64,000 nucleotides of DNA, taken from the NCBI RefSeq assembly GCF_020084865.1, contig NZ_CP071953.1:2752192-2816191 (forward strand), in the 5' to 3' direction. The notes under the pieces were generated by a model that did no database searches, was not told the origin of the DNA, and saw nothing but the letters and a program-made list of their open reading frames with translations. Both the position numbers and the translations under genes were made by a program. Positions 50,046-57,596 of the stretch are shown here, in pieces. Source of the DNA: Candidatus Kaistella beijingensis. Its GTDB lineage: Bacteria; Bacteroidota; Bacteroidia; Flavobacteriales; Weeksellaceae. The stretch's first letter is position 1. Each line of letters begins with the position of its first letter.

Positions 50046-51128
50046 TTACACAAAAGGAGTTTTCACCACTTTCGCAGGGACATTTTTATTTCTGATTTGG
50101 ATAAAAATATCCGAACCTATTTTGAAATGGGGTTTTGAAACATAAGCCAAACCGATTCCTATATTTTTCATTGGGCTCATTGTTCCGGAAGTAACTTTCC
50201 CGATTTCGTTTCCTTCTGCATCCACCACTAAATAATCGTGACGTGGAATTGCTCTTTCCTGCATTTCGAAACCAACCAATTTTCTTAAAACGCCTTCTTC
50301 TTTTTGTTTTGCAAAAGTTTCCTTGTCCAAGAACTCTTTGTCGAATTTGGTAATCCAACCTAAACCTGCTTCAAGCGGAGAAGTCGTATCGTCGATATCA
50401 TTTCCGTAAAGACAGAAACCTTTTTCTAAACGCAAAGTATCTCTAGAAGCCAATCCGCAAGGAATTAAACCAAATTCTTGACCTGCCTCTGTTAGATCGT
50501 TCCAAAGTTTTAAGGCATCTTGATTTTTGAAATAAATCTCGAAACCACCACTTCCTGTGTAACCCGTGTTGGAAATAATCACATCGGAAACTCCCGCAAC
50601 AGTTCCTTCCGTAAAATGATAATATGGAATCTCGGAAAGATTGGTGTCTGTCAATTTCTGTAAGGTTTCGGTGGCTTTTGGTCCCTGAATGGCGATGAGC
50701 GACATTTCATCGGAAACATTGGTTAATTTTGCGCCGAATTTTTCGTTGTATTTGGATATATGATTCCAATCTTTTTCAATGTTTGAAGCATTTACGACCA
50801 CGAAATATTTTCCGTCCTTCATTTTATAGATGATCAAATCATCCACAATTCCACCGTTTCCGTTGGGTAAGCAAGTGTATTGTGCTTTTCCGTCTTCTAG
50901 ATTGTCTACATTGTTGGTGGTCACATATTGCAGCAAATCCTTTGCAGAATCGCCTTCCACAAAAAACTGTCCCATGTGCGAAACATCAAAGATTCCCACT
51001 TTTTCACGAACTGCAAAATGTTCTTCTGTTACACCTGAATATTGTACAGGCATATCGAAACCTGCAAAAGGGACCATTTTCGCACCCAAAGAAACGTGTT
51101 TGTCGTACAGTGCTGTTCTTTTTTCCAT
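50046..51128 (-). CDS. gcvT: Glycine cleavage system aminomethyltransferase GcvT
   Basis: 360 residues from the ATG at 51128; a TTG two codons upstream is not needed. T-protein transfers the methylene group from the H-protein aminomethyl arm to tetrahydrofolate. Motifs are MVPFAGFDMPVQYSG, the folate-site VGIFDVSHMGQF, NTGYTGSGGFEIYF with the C1-binding region, and LGWITKFDKEF. Length is typical. The other gcv genes are not in the window. Confidence 0.96.
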   Translation of the reverse strand: MEKRTALYDKHVSLGAKMVPFAGFDMPVQYSGVTEEHFAVREKVGIFDVSHMGQFFVEGDSAKDLLQYVTTNNVDNLEDGKAQYTCLPNGNGGIVDDLIIYKMKDGKYFVVVNASNIEKDWNHISKYNEKFGAKLTNVSDEMSLIAIQGPKATETLQKLTDTNLSEIPYYHFTEGTVAGVSDVIISNTGYTGSGGFEIYFKNQDALKLWNDLTEAGQEFGLIPCGLASRDTLRLEKGFCLYGNDIDDTTSPLEAGLGWITKFDKEFLDKETFAKQKEEGVLRKLVGFEMQERAIPRHDYLVVDAEGNEIGKVTSGTMSPMKNIGIGLAYVSKPHFKIGSDIFIQIRNKNVPAKVVKTPFV

Positions 51129-51382
51129 TTTCAATGTTTATTTTGATTTATTTTTTCTGATGATTATAATTTACCAACATATCGGTGCTTCGCACCTCAT
51201 TCAAAATCCTTATCATTTTCTACCGACCTGTCGCGACTTCGTCGCTTCTTTCAGTATTATTACCTCAATATAAATTTGTCTTTAATTCCTTAGTTTACTG
51301 ATATTTTGCGACAAAGCAAATTGACAACAATGCAAATGCACCATTCCAAAAAACCTGGCTCATTTTACTTGTATCTTGGTTG

Positions 51383-51892
51383 TTATAAATGGTGTTTATA
51401 CTCCTCCAAAATAATCTTGAACCATTGTGTGAAGTTTTCTGGGTTTTCATTCATTTCTCGATCCAAATCTTCCATTGAAATATAACGAATTTCCGAAACT
51501 TCATCTTTATTTAAAGTAAATTCACCATTGTAATTTCCGGTGAAAACGTGGTCGCGTTCGTGCTCCCAAAGATTTCCGCCAACATCGGCTTTATAAATGA
51601 AGTGGAATTTTTCGGTGAGTTCAGCTTCAATTCCGAGTTCCTCTTTCAGTCGGCGTTTAGCTCCTTCCAAATAAGTTTCATCGATTCTCGGATGGGAACA
51701 AACCGCATTGGTCCATTGATTTGGTGAATGATATTTTTCGGCAGCTCTTTTTTGTAAGAGAAGTTCACCTTTATCATTAAATAGGAAAACAGAAAAAGCA
51801 CGGTGCAAAATACCATTTTCATGCGCCTGCATTTTTTCCATTAAACCTAAAACTTCGTCATTTTCCGAGATTAAAACTACCTGTTCTTCCAT
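51383..51892 (-). CDS. idi: Isopentenyl-diphosphate delta-isomerase, type 1
   Basis: A 169-residue Nudix-fold isomerase converting IPP to DMAPP for menaquinone, undecaprenyl and carotenoid synthesis. The catalytic Cys is in NAVCSHP (about residue 64), the Nudix-box helix is AKRRLKEELGIEAEL, and the catalytic Glu region is GGNLWEHERDHVF. Start ATG at 51892. A TTG at 51901 lies in the -7 box and is rejected. Confidence 0.95.
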   Translation of the reverse strand: MEEQVVLISENDEVLGLMEKMQAHENGILHRAFSVFLFNDKGELLLQKRAAEKYHSPNQWTNAVCSHPRIDETYLEGAKRRLKEELGIEAELTEKFHFIYKADVGGNLWEHERDHVFTGNYNGEFTLNKDEVSEIRYISMEDLDREMNENPENFTQWFKIILEEYKHHL

Positions 51893-51898
51893 AACCCA

Positions 51899-51906
51899 CA
51901 AAATTA
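51899..51906 (-). promoter_or_regulatory. -7 box of idi (near-leaderless)
   Basis: TAATTTTG on the minus strand, 6 nt upstream of the ATG at 51892. Confidence 0.55.
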
Positions 51907-51991
51907 AGGTTAAATGTTTAGTTAGGGAAATTTTTATGAATATTTAATAAATTACAGCATTTCACATTGAGCATGGTAGATCAATCAATTT

Positions 51992-52070
51992 TCTTGAAAA
52001 GGTTTGACACCCCGTCAATAATTTCATCGAAATTTTCGCTGCTCCTCTGGAAAAGGGGAACTTCGCTACT
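51992..52070 (-). repeat. Dispersed Bacteroidetes-type intergenic element with hairpin
   Basis: On the minus strand this reads CCCCTTTTCCAGAGGAGCAG, then a perfect hairpin AATTTC-GAT-GAAATT (52020-52034), then GACGGGGTGTC. From memory, decayed elements of the form CCCCTC..GGAGGGGTG..hairpin..GACGGGGTG are common between genes in Bacteroidetes. Only one copy is seen in this window. A 75-codon minus-strand ORF across it is judged spurious. Confidence 0.5.
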
Positions 52071-52147
52071 TCGAATAAAGATTTTGTTTAAAAGTATTAA
52101 TTTTTGTTTTTGAAAAATACCTTTCTTTTTGTGTTTTCTCTCGCAAT

Positions 52148-52256
52148 AGGGATGGAAATGGAAATCCCGCAGCAAGAAATGGGAAAGCCGCTGCGCGAGG
52201 AATTGCAATGTACAGCCCGACCCGCGCTGCAGGAAATCCCGTAGGAGAGGGGATTG
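52148..52256 (+). repeat. Structured intergenic element, copy 2, with extra 3' hairpin
   Basis: GGAAATCCCGCAGC (52160-52173), a variable 19-nt spacer, then GCGAGGAATTGCA (52195-52207) match copy 1 at 940-1013. CGCAGC/GCTGCG (52168-52173, 52190-52195) forms an inner stem and AAATCC/GGAATT an imperfect outer one. A second hairpin AATCCC/GGGATT (52235-52255) follows. The element is GC-rich and lies in the 440-bp gap between idi and the HAD-like gene; the rest of that gap is AT-rich and empty. A 30-codon ORF across it is not supported as a gene. Confidence 0.6.
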
Positions 52257-52310
52257 CCCAAAAAATTGCCCAAAAAATAATTTAAATAACTGTTAATCAA
52301 TGAAATTTTG

Positions 52311-52318
52311 TAATTTTG
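52311..52318 (+). promoter_or_regulatory. -7 box of the HAD-like/SerA-like operon
   Basis: TAATTTTG, 14 nt upstream of the ATG at 52333. Confidence 0.6.
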
Positions 52319-52332
52319 CACCTTAAAATTTT

Positions 52333-52737
52333 ATGATGGAATTAGAATATTTAGACCATTTGAGTCCGAAGTTGAAAAACGGGGTAAAGAACTATTTAAT
52401 CGATATTGATGGTACGATTACTGATGATGTTCCGAACGAGGAGCCTGAAAGAATGGTGACTTGTGAACCGTATCCGGATGCGTTGGAAACGATTAACAGA
52501 TGGTACGACCAAGGACATATTATTTGTTTTTTCACTTCAAGAACTGAAAATTTGAAGCAGATTACGATTGATTGGTTGGATAAACACGGCTTTAAATACC
52601 ATAGCGTTTTATGCGGTAAACCAAGAGGTGGAAACTATCATTGGATTGATAATCACTTGGTTAAGGCAACAAGATACAAAGGTAAATTTACCGATATGGT
52701 CGAGAAACAAGTAACAATTGAAGTTTTTAAAGATTAA
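52333..52737 (+). CDS. HAD-like (LNS2-type) hydrolase-fold protein
   Basis: 134 residues. LIDIDGTITDD (about residues 22-32) is HAD motif I with DxD; FFTSRTE supplies motif II Ser/Thr; the C-terminal HWIDNHLVKATRYKGKF supplies the acidic motif. There is no cap domain, so it would be a small HAD phosphatase. From memory, homologues are sometimes labelled phosphoheptose isomerase, which the sequence does not support. It precedes the dehydrogenase by 1 bp and is coupled to it. Start ATG at 52333 or 52336. Confidence 0.8.
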   Translation: MMELEYLDHLSPKLKNGVKNYLIDIDGTITDDVPNEEPERMVTCEPYPDALETINRWYDQGHIICFFTSRTENLKQITIDWLDKHGFKYHSVLCGKPRGGNYHWIDNHLVKATRYKGKFTDMVEKQVTIEVFKD

Positions 52738-52738
52738 G

Positions 52739-53698
52739 ATGAAGATATTAGCAAACGACGGTCTGGATCAATCGGGGATTGATTTGTTGACAGAAAAAGG
52801 TTTTGAAGTAATTACCACGAAAGTTCCACAGGAATTTTTGGCAGAATATATTAACGAGCATCAAATAAAAACTTTGTTGGTGAGAAGTGCGACGCAAGTT
52901 CGTGCGGAATTAATTGACGCTTGTCCAAGTTTAGAAATTATCGGAAGAGGCGGCGTTGGAATGGACAATATTGATGTAGAGTACGCTCGCTCTAAAGGAA
53001 TTCACGTGATCAACACTCCTTCTGCATCTTCTGCTTCTGTGGCGGAATTGGTTTTCGCACACTTATTTTCAGGTGCGAGATTTTTGCAGGAATCTAACCG
53101 TCAAATGACGGTTTTAGGAAACACCGATTTTGCAAAGCTCAAAAAACAATACGAAAAAGGAATCGAACTTCGCGGCAAAACCATCGGGATTATCGGGATG
53201 GGAAGAATCGGGCAAGAAGTGGCAAAAATCGCTTTAGGTTTGGGAATGCGGGTTATTGCAGCTGATAACCAAATTGGAAAAGCCGTTATTAAGGTAAAGT
53301 TTTACAACAACCAATTCATCAACGTGGATATTGAGACTGAACCTTTGGAAGGCGTTTTGAGACATGCAGATTTCATCACGCTGCACGTTCCTGCACAGAA
53401 CAGTGGATCGATGATTGGTGAAAAAGAATTTGAACTGATGAAAGACGGAGTAGCAATTGTAAACTGTTCAAGAGGCGGCGTTATTGATGAGGAAGCGTTG
53501 ATTTCAGCTTTGGATTCGGGGAAAGTTGCTTTTGCCGGTTTGGATGTGTTCATCAACGAACCAACACCTTCAAAGGAAATTTTGAGCCACCCAAAAATTT
53601 CGTTAACTCCACATACCGGTGCTTCAACGGTGGAAGCGCAGGATCGAATTGGGATTTCTTTGGCAGATCAGATTTGCTCTATTTTGCAAGTTCATTAA
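52739..53698 (+). CDS. D-2-hydroxyacid dehydrogenase (3-phosphoglycerate dehydrogenase-like)
   Basis: A 319-residue NAD-dependent dehydrogenase. The Rossmann motif is GIIGMGRIGQEVAK (near residue 148). Catalytic Arg lies in IVNCSRGGVIDEEAL, Glu in INEPTPSKE, and His in LTPHTGASTVEAQDR. There is no C-terminal ACT domain, so it is a short SerA type. First-committed serine synthesis is likely, but other hydroxyacids are possible. The ATG at 52739 is used; an upstream in-frame ATG overlaps the HAD-like gene. Confidence 0.9.
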   Translation: MKILANDGLDQSGIDLLTEKGFEVITTKVPQEFLAEYINEHQIKTLLVRSATQVRAELIDACPSLEIIGRGGVGMDNIDVEYARSKGIHVINTPSASSASVAELVFAHLFSGARFLQESNRQMTVLGNTDFAKLKKQYEKGIELRGKTIGIIGMGRIGQEVAKIALGLGMRVIAADNQIGKAVIKVKFYNNQFINVDIETEPLEGVLRHADFITLHVPAQNSGSMIGEKEFELMKDGVAIVNCSRGGVIDEEALISALDSGKVAFAGLDVFINEPTPSKEILSHPKISLTPHTGASTVEAQDRIGISLADQICSILQVH

Positions 53699-53718
53699 AC
53701 ATTGAAATTTATGTATAA

Positions 53719-53748
53719 AAAAAACCGAACTCAAGTTCGGGTTTTTTT
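53719..53748. terminator. Bidirectional terminator between serA-like and mscL genes
   Basis: CCGAAC-TCAA-GTTCGG stem flanked by A7 and T7 runs between convergent genes. Confidence 0.8.
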
Positions 53749-53760
53749 GATATTTGAAGA

Positions 53761-54132
53761 TTATTTCTTTTTCAATTCGTCTCTGATTTCCATCAACAAT
53801 GCATCAGTTGAAGATGGTCCTGCATCTGCAACAGGCTCTTCTTTTTTCATTTTGTTCGCACCTTTAATCAACCAGAAAAGTACCATCGCGATACACAGGA
53901 AGCTGATGATTGCTGAAAGGAAGTTACCATAAGCAACACCGTTCCATGTTAATTTTGCGATATTTTCAGCACCTGCAGCTTTGAGGGCTGGGTTTAGAAG
54001 AAGTGGCGTAATAACATCTTCCACCAAAGAAGTAACGATTTTGCCAAACGCAGCTCCGATGATCACACCGACTGCCAAATCTATTACGTTTCCTTTGAAC
54101 GCAAATTCTTTAAATTCTTTTACAAATCCCAT
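53761..54132 (-). CDS. mscL: Large-conductance mechanosensitive channel MscL
   Basis: A 123-residue homopentameric channel opened by membrane tension. The N-terminal FKEFAFKGNVIDLAVGVIIG, first pore helix AAFGKIVTSLVEDVITPL, and second helix FLSAIISFLCIAMVLFWLI are canonical. The C-terminal bundle helix ends in RDELKKK. Start ATG at 54132 with a -7 box at 54160-54167. Confidence 0.96.
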   Translation of the reverse strand: MGFVKEFKEFAFKGNVIDLAVGVIIGAAFGKIVTSLVEDVITPLLLNPALKAAGAENIAKLTWNGVAYGNFLSAIISFLCIAMVLFWLIKGANKMKKEEPVADAGPSSTDALLMEIRDELKKK

Positions 54133-54159
54133 AATTTATATTTTTAATGTTTTACGGAA

Positions 54160-54167
54160 CAAAAGTA
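54160..54167 (-). promoter_or_regulatory. -7 box of mscL
   Basis: TACTTTTG on the minus strand, 27 nt upstream of the ATG. Confidence 0.55.
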
Positions 54168-54295
54168 GGAAATTAATCTAAAATCTACAGCCATTTGCAT
54201 TAAAACATTTAAAATTATTAATAAATGCTATGCTTTAATAAAAAGGTTTAAATTTTATTAAGTATTTTTATGAAACTAAATTCAGAGGTTGATCA

Positions 54296-55795
54296 ATGAA
54301 AATATTTTCTTCGGAACAGATTAAAAAATGTGATGAGTTCACCATCTTAAATGAACCAGTAACTTCTGTCAATCTAATGGAACGTGCAGCGCAAAGTGCT
54401 GTGGATTGGATTTTGAAGAAATTCGGTTACGACCACTCTTTTCATTTTTTTTGCGGAAACGGAAATAATGGCGGAGACGGTTTTGCCATGGCAAGAATGC
54501 TCTATCATTGCGGGTTTGATGTAACAGTTTTTATTGGTAAAGAGAATCAAAATTTTTCGAAAGACGCTGAAATTAATTTCTATAAAGTAAAGCAGATTTC
54601 CGGGATTGATGTTTTGGATTTTGATGCGGTGAAGGGTTTTGAATTTAAGAACAATTCAGTAATAATCGATGCGGTTTTTGGGACAGGTTTGAACAGGAAC
54701 ATAGAAGGTAAAACGGTTGCATTGATTAAATTATTAAATCAACTTTCCTTTCCGAAAATTTCCATTGATATTCCTTCGGGATTATTTGCCGACAAAATTT
54801 TGGATGAAAATTCAACGGTATTTAAAGCCGATGAAACGTTAAGCTTTCAGTTTTGGAAAAAGTCATTTCTTCATCCCGAAACTGGGGTTTTTTGTGGAAA
54901 CATCAATATCCTCAATATTGGTTTAGGCAAAGAATTTATTCAAAAAGAACCTTCTGAAAATTTTGTCATTGATGAAACTTTAATCCGCAACATCTACAAA
55001 CCTCACAACGAATTTTCAAACAAAGGAACTTACGGAAAAACTACTGTTGTTGCCGGAAGTTTCGGGAAAATGGGAGCGACAGTTTTAGCGACAAAAGCGG
55101 CTTTAAAATCGGGAAGTGGTTTAACTTTCACGCTCTCCCCAAAATGTGGTTATGAGATTTTGCAAACGACTTGTCCTGAAGCGATGTATTTGTACGGCGG
55201 CGAAGATTTCATTTCTCACTTTGATGTGGAGGAAAATTCAGTGGTTGGAATTGGTCCAGGTTTGGGAACTGATCCCGAAACAGAAAACACTTTTTTAGAA
55301 TTCTTAAAAAATTATAGGAAACCTTTGGTTCTCGATGCAGATGCCTTAAATATAATTTCTAAAAATCCTGAAAACTTACGATTTATTCCGAAAAACTCAA
55401 TCATCACGCCGCATCCGAAAGAATTTGAAAGACTTTTTGGCAAAACCGAGAACTCATTTGATAGGCTGGAATTATCGAAGAAGAAATCTGAAGAACTTGA
55501 AATTTTCATTGTTCTAAAAGACCATCATACTCAAATTATCACTCCTGAAAACAAAGTCTATTACAACATCACCGGAAATTCCGGAATGGCACAAGGTGGA
55601 AGTGGCGATGTTTTGCTTGGACTGATTACTTCACTTTTGGCTCAAAATTATTCCCCAAAAAATGCAAGCATTTTCGGAGTTTGGCTTCACGGAAAAGCGG
55701 GAGATTTCGCCGCAGAAAAACATTCCAAAGAAGCGATGCTTCCTTCAGATTTGATAGAAGAATTGGGAAATGCTTTTAAAACTCTGAAAAAATAA
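54296..55795 (+). CDS. nnr: Bifunctional NAD(P)H-hydrate epimerase / ADP-dependent dehydratase
   Basis: A 499-residue metabolite-repair enzyme that restores hydrated NAD(P)H. The N-terminal YjeF_N epimerase has FFCGNGNNGGDGFAMARML (about residues 50-68) and VIIDAVFGTGL. The C-terminal ribokinase-like dehydratase has GKTTVVAGSFGKMGATVLA, LVLDADALN and the GNSGMAQGGSGDVLLGLI nucleotide site. Both domains look complete. Confidence 0.95.
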   Translation: MKIFSSEQIKKCDEFTILNEPVTSVNLMERAAQSAVDWILKKFGYDHSFHFFCGNGNNGGDGFAMARMLYHCGFDVTVFIGKENQNFSKDAEINFYKVKQISGIDVLDFDAVKGFEFKNNSVIIDAVFGTGLNRNIEGKTVALIKLLNQLSFPKISIDIPSGLFADKILDENSTVFKADETLSFQFWKKSFLHPETGVFCGNINILNIGLGKEFIQKEPSENFVIDETLIRNIYKPHNEFSNKGTYGKTTVVAGSFGKMGATVLATKAALKSGSGLTFTLSPKCGYEILQTTCPEAMYLYGGEDFISHFDVEENSVVGIGPGLGTDPETENTFLEFLKNYRKPLVLDADALNIISKNPENLRFIPKNSIITPHPKEFERLFGKTENSFDRLELSKKKSEELEIFIVLKDHHTQIITPENKVYYNITGNSGMAQGGSGDVLLGLITSLLAQNYSPKNASIFGVWLHGKAGDFAAEKHSKEAMLPSDLIEELGNAFKTLKK

Positions 55796-55883
55796 TGGCT
55801 TCGTTTATGGATTGTTTTTTTAGAAATCTAAAATAAGTTTTTGGAAGTATTCTTCCCGCAATGGTTTTACCATTTGTTTTTTC

Positions 55884-56117
55884 TTGTTCAAGTGTGAATC
55901 GGCAAAAGTTGTTCGAGATTGTACAGGAACGTATCTTCAAATCGACAAAAAAGATTATTTGGTTTGTAATTCAGCTATTTTGAAAAATTTTAAAGAAGGC
56001 CAAACTGTTTCCGCAACATTTGAAAAAGCCGATTACTGCTCGGAATTTGAAGGGCAAGTTGTCTGTATGATGTATCACAAAAATGATGGAAAGATTCGTG
56101 TGACAAGTGTAAAGTAA
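55884..56117 (+). CDS. Small Cys-containing (lipo)protein with uncertain start
   Basis: The clear coding part starts about CESAKVVRDCTGTYLQIDKKD and has a conserved-looking pattern of cysteines (RDCTG, LVCN, DYCSEFEGQVVC). This is the usual mature region of a small Bacteroidetes lipoprotein. No ATG lies upstream in this frame; the TTG at 55884 gives 77 residues. The neighbouring frame has ATG at 55861 followed by a signal-like stretch (MVLPFVFSC). A frameshift in the signal-peptide region is therefore possible. Function unknown. Confidence 0.6.
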   Translation: MFKCESAKVVRDCTGTYLQIDKKDYLVCNSAILKNFKEGQTVSATFEKADYCSEFEGQVVCMMYHKNDGKIRVTSVK

Positions 56118-56130
56118 AAATTTTTAGACC

Positions 56131-56170
56131 AGTTTGCACCCATTGCACTTTGCAACAATTTGCACCAATT
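56131..56170. repeat. Degenerate intergenic repeat, family F (TTGCACC/TTGCAAC)
   Basis: TTTGCACCCATTGCACTTTGC units, recurring at 57071-57110 (inverted) and 57551-57596, all within 1.5 kb around lgt, yidD and rarA. Confidence 0.5.
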
Positions 56171-57035
56171 AATCTGGTTTTTCATTTTCCGCTTCGGTAA
56201 TCATTCGGTTTTTTGAAGTGAACAAGATAACAAAACCAGCAAGCATAAACGGAATCGAAAGAACCTGTCCTGTATTTAATCCAGCAAAAGTGATGAATTC
56301 GTCTCCTTGCGGTTCTTTCAAGAATTCAACAAAGAATCTTACCGCCCACAAAATGATGAAGAAAATTCCGAACAAAAATCCTTGCTGATATTTTTTGTTG
56401 GTATATCGGTAAATCATCCACAATAAAACGAAAAGTAAAAAATATCCCGCTGCTTCGAAAAGTTGAGTCGGATAACGTGGAACAATCGCGCCGTATTCCG
56501 AACTTTGTTGCGGAAATAAAATGGCGAAAGGTGAATTTGCTGGTGCAGGTTTTCCAATAATTTCTGAATTGAAAAAGTTCCCGATTCTTACGAAAGCGCC
56601 GCCTAATGCGACCACGATTCCAATTCTGTCATACACCCAAAACGGATTTTTCCTGATGATTTTGTAAGAATAATACAATGTCGTGAAGATCAGCGCAATC
56701 GTCGCACCGTGACTAGCCAATCCCGAAAATCCTGTAAACTTGAATTCCGGTTTGGTTTGAATCGGTAGAAATACCGACCAAAAATCCTGCTTGAAAAGTT
56801 CCGGTTGATAAAAAATAACGTGTCCTAATCTTGCTCCCAAAATAGTTCCGACCAAAGTCCAGGTGAAAAGCGGCTCCAGGTATTTTTGGTTGACGTTGTC
56901 GATTTTGAAGATTTTGGTCATAATTAAATAACCCAATCCAAACGCCAAAATAAACATCAAACTATAGTAATGAAGCGTAATTGGTCCCAAATGAATTCCG
57001 GTGGAAGGATCCCAAGTTGTATATAAAAAATTCAT
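56169..57035 (-). CDS. lgt: Phosphatidylglycerol-prolipoprotein diacylglyceryl transferase Lgt
   Basis: A 288-residue inner-membrane enzyme that adds diacylglycerol to lipoprotein cysteines, serving for example GldD and the HlyD-like adaptor here. Seven hydrophobic segments are seen. GARLGHVIFY and the signature GAFVRIGNFFNSEIIG (about residue 141) hold the phosphatidylglycerol-binding Arg/Asn/Glu. GLASHGATIAL carries the essential His. The C-terminal RFFVEFLKEPQGDE motif is intact. Confidence 0.96.
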   Translation of the reverse strand: MNFLYTTWDPSTGIHLGPITLHYYSLMFILAFGLGYLIMTKIFKIDNVNQKYLEPLFTWTLVGTILGARLGHVIFYQPELFKQDFWSVFLPIQTKPEFKFTGFSGLASHGATIALIFTTLYYSYKIIRKNPFWVYDRIGIVVALGGAFVRIGNFFNSEIIGKPAPANSPFAILFPQQSSEYGAIVPRYPTQLFEAAGYFLLFVLLWMIYRYTNKKYQQGFLFGIFFIILWAVRFFVEFLKEPQGDEFITFAGLNTGQVLSIPFMLAGFVILFTSKNRMITEAENEKPD

Positions 57036-57070
57036 AGATTCAAAAATTAATATTTAAAATTTCTGTTTCG

Positions 57071-57110
57071 AAAGGTGCAAGTTGCAATAGGTGTAAATTG
57101 TTGCAAGGTT
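57071..57110. repeat. Degenerate intergenic repeat, family F (inverted)
   Basis: GGTGCAAGTTGCAATAGGTG and TTGTTGCAAGG, upstream of lgt. Confidence 0.45.
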
Positions 57111-57200
57111 AAAAATTGTTATAAATTTTAAGATTTTTACATAAAATTTCTGCAATTTCGCTCAAACACTCAAACACTCAAAACTCACCCACACATCCAC

Positions 57201-57440
57201 TCATTTCGGGGGAACCGGATCATAACCTTCTCCTCCCCACGGATGACAGCGTGCAATTCGCTTTGCCCCTAACCAAAATCCTTTAAAAATTCCGTGAACT
57301 TGAAGTGCTTCAACCATATAGTGAGAACAAGTCGGTTCGTAACGGCAATTTTTCGGGAGTAAAGGCGAAATAAACCATTGGTAAAATTTAATGAAAACTA
57401 CCAAAGGAAACGTAATGATTTTGTTGAATGTGCTTTTCAA
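57201..57440 (-). CDS. yidD: Membrane protein insertion efficiency factor YidD
   Basis: 79 residues from a TTG at 57440 ([20 protein letters not shown]). The family core is unmistakable: [20 protein letters not shown] (three-Cys-type motif) and [20 protein letters not shown]. Longer starts at 57479 or 57518 would run through the -7 box at 57448-57455 and the family A repeat, and would exceed the usual 70-85 residues. YidD is an amphipathic inner-membrane protein aiding YidC-dependent insertion. Confidence 0.85.
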   Translation of the reverse strand: MKSTFNKIITFPLVVFIKFYQWFISPLLPKNCRYEPTCSHYMVEALQVHGIFKGFWLGAKRIARCHPWGGEGYDPVPPK

Positions 57441-57447
57441 AACACTG

Positions 57448-57455
57448 CAAAAATA
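57448..57455 (-). promoter_or_regulatory. -7 box of yidD (near-leaderless)
   Basis: TATTTTTG on the minus strand, 7 nt before the TTG start at 57440. Confidence 0.5.
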
Positions 57456-57468
57456 AACTAATATTTTG

Positions 57469-57519
57469 AGATACGGCATACGAGATACGGGATTCGAGAT
57501 TCGAGATTCAAGATTCAAA
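57469..57519. repeat. Degenerate intergenic repeat, family A
   Basis: GATACGGCATACGAGATACGG followed by GATTCGAGATTCGAGATTC, then family F words (TTTGCACCAATTGCAACTTG) at 57551-57596 up to the rarA start. Confidence 0.5.
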
Positions 57520-57596
57520 ATTTCTTAACTTTGAAAATTAAATCAAGTTGAATCCATTTGCACCAATTGCAACTTGCAACCATTTGCGCCCAATTA

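Noticed and set aside
51981..52208. Minus-strand 75-codon ORF
   Set aside because: It is composed of two intergenic elements (51992-52070 and 52148-52222) and has no protein-like conservation.
52151..52243. Plus-strand 30-codon ORF starting MEMEIPQQEM
   Set aside because: It lies in the structured repeat; the second copy at 940-1013 does not preserve a reading frame because its spacer differs by 4 nt.
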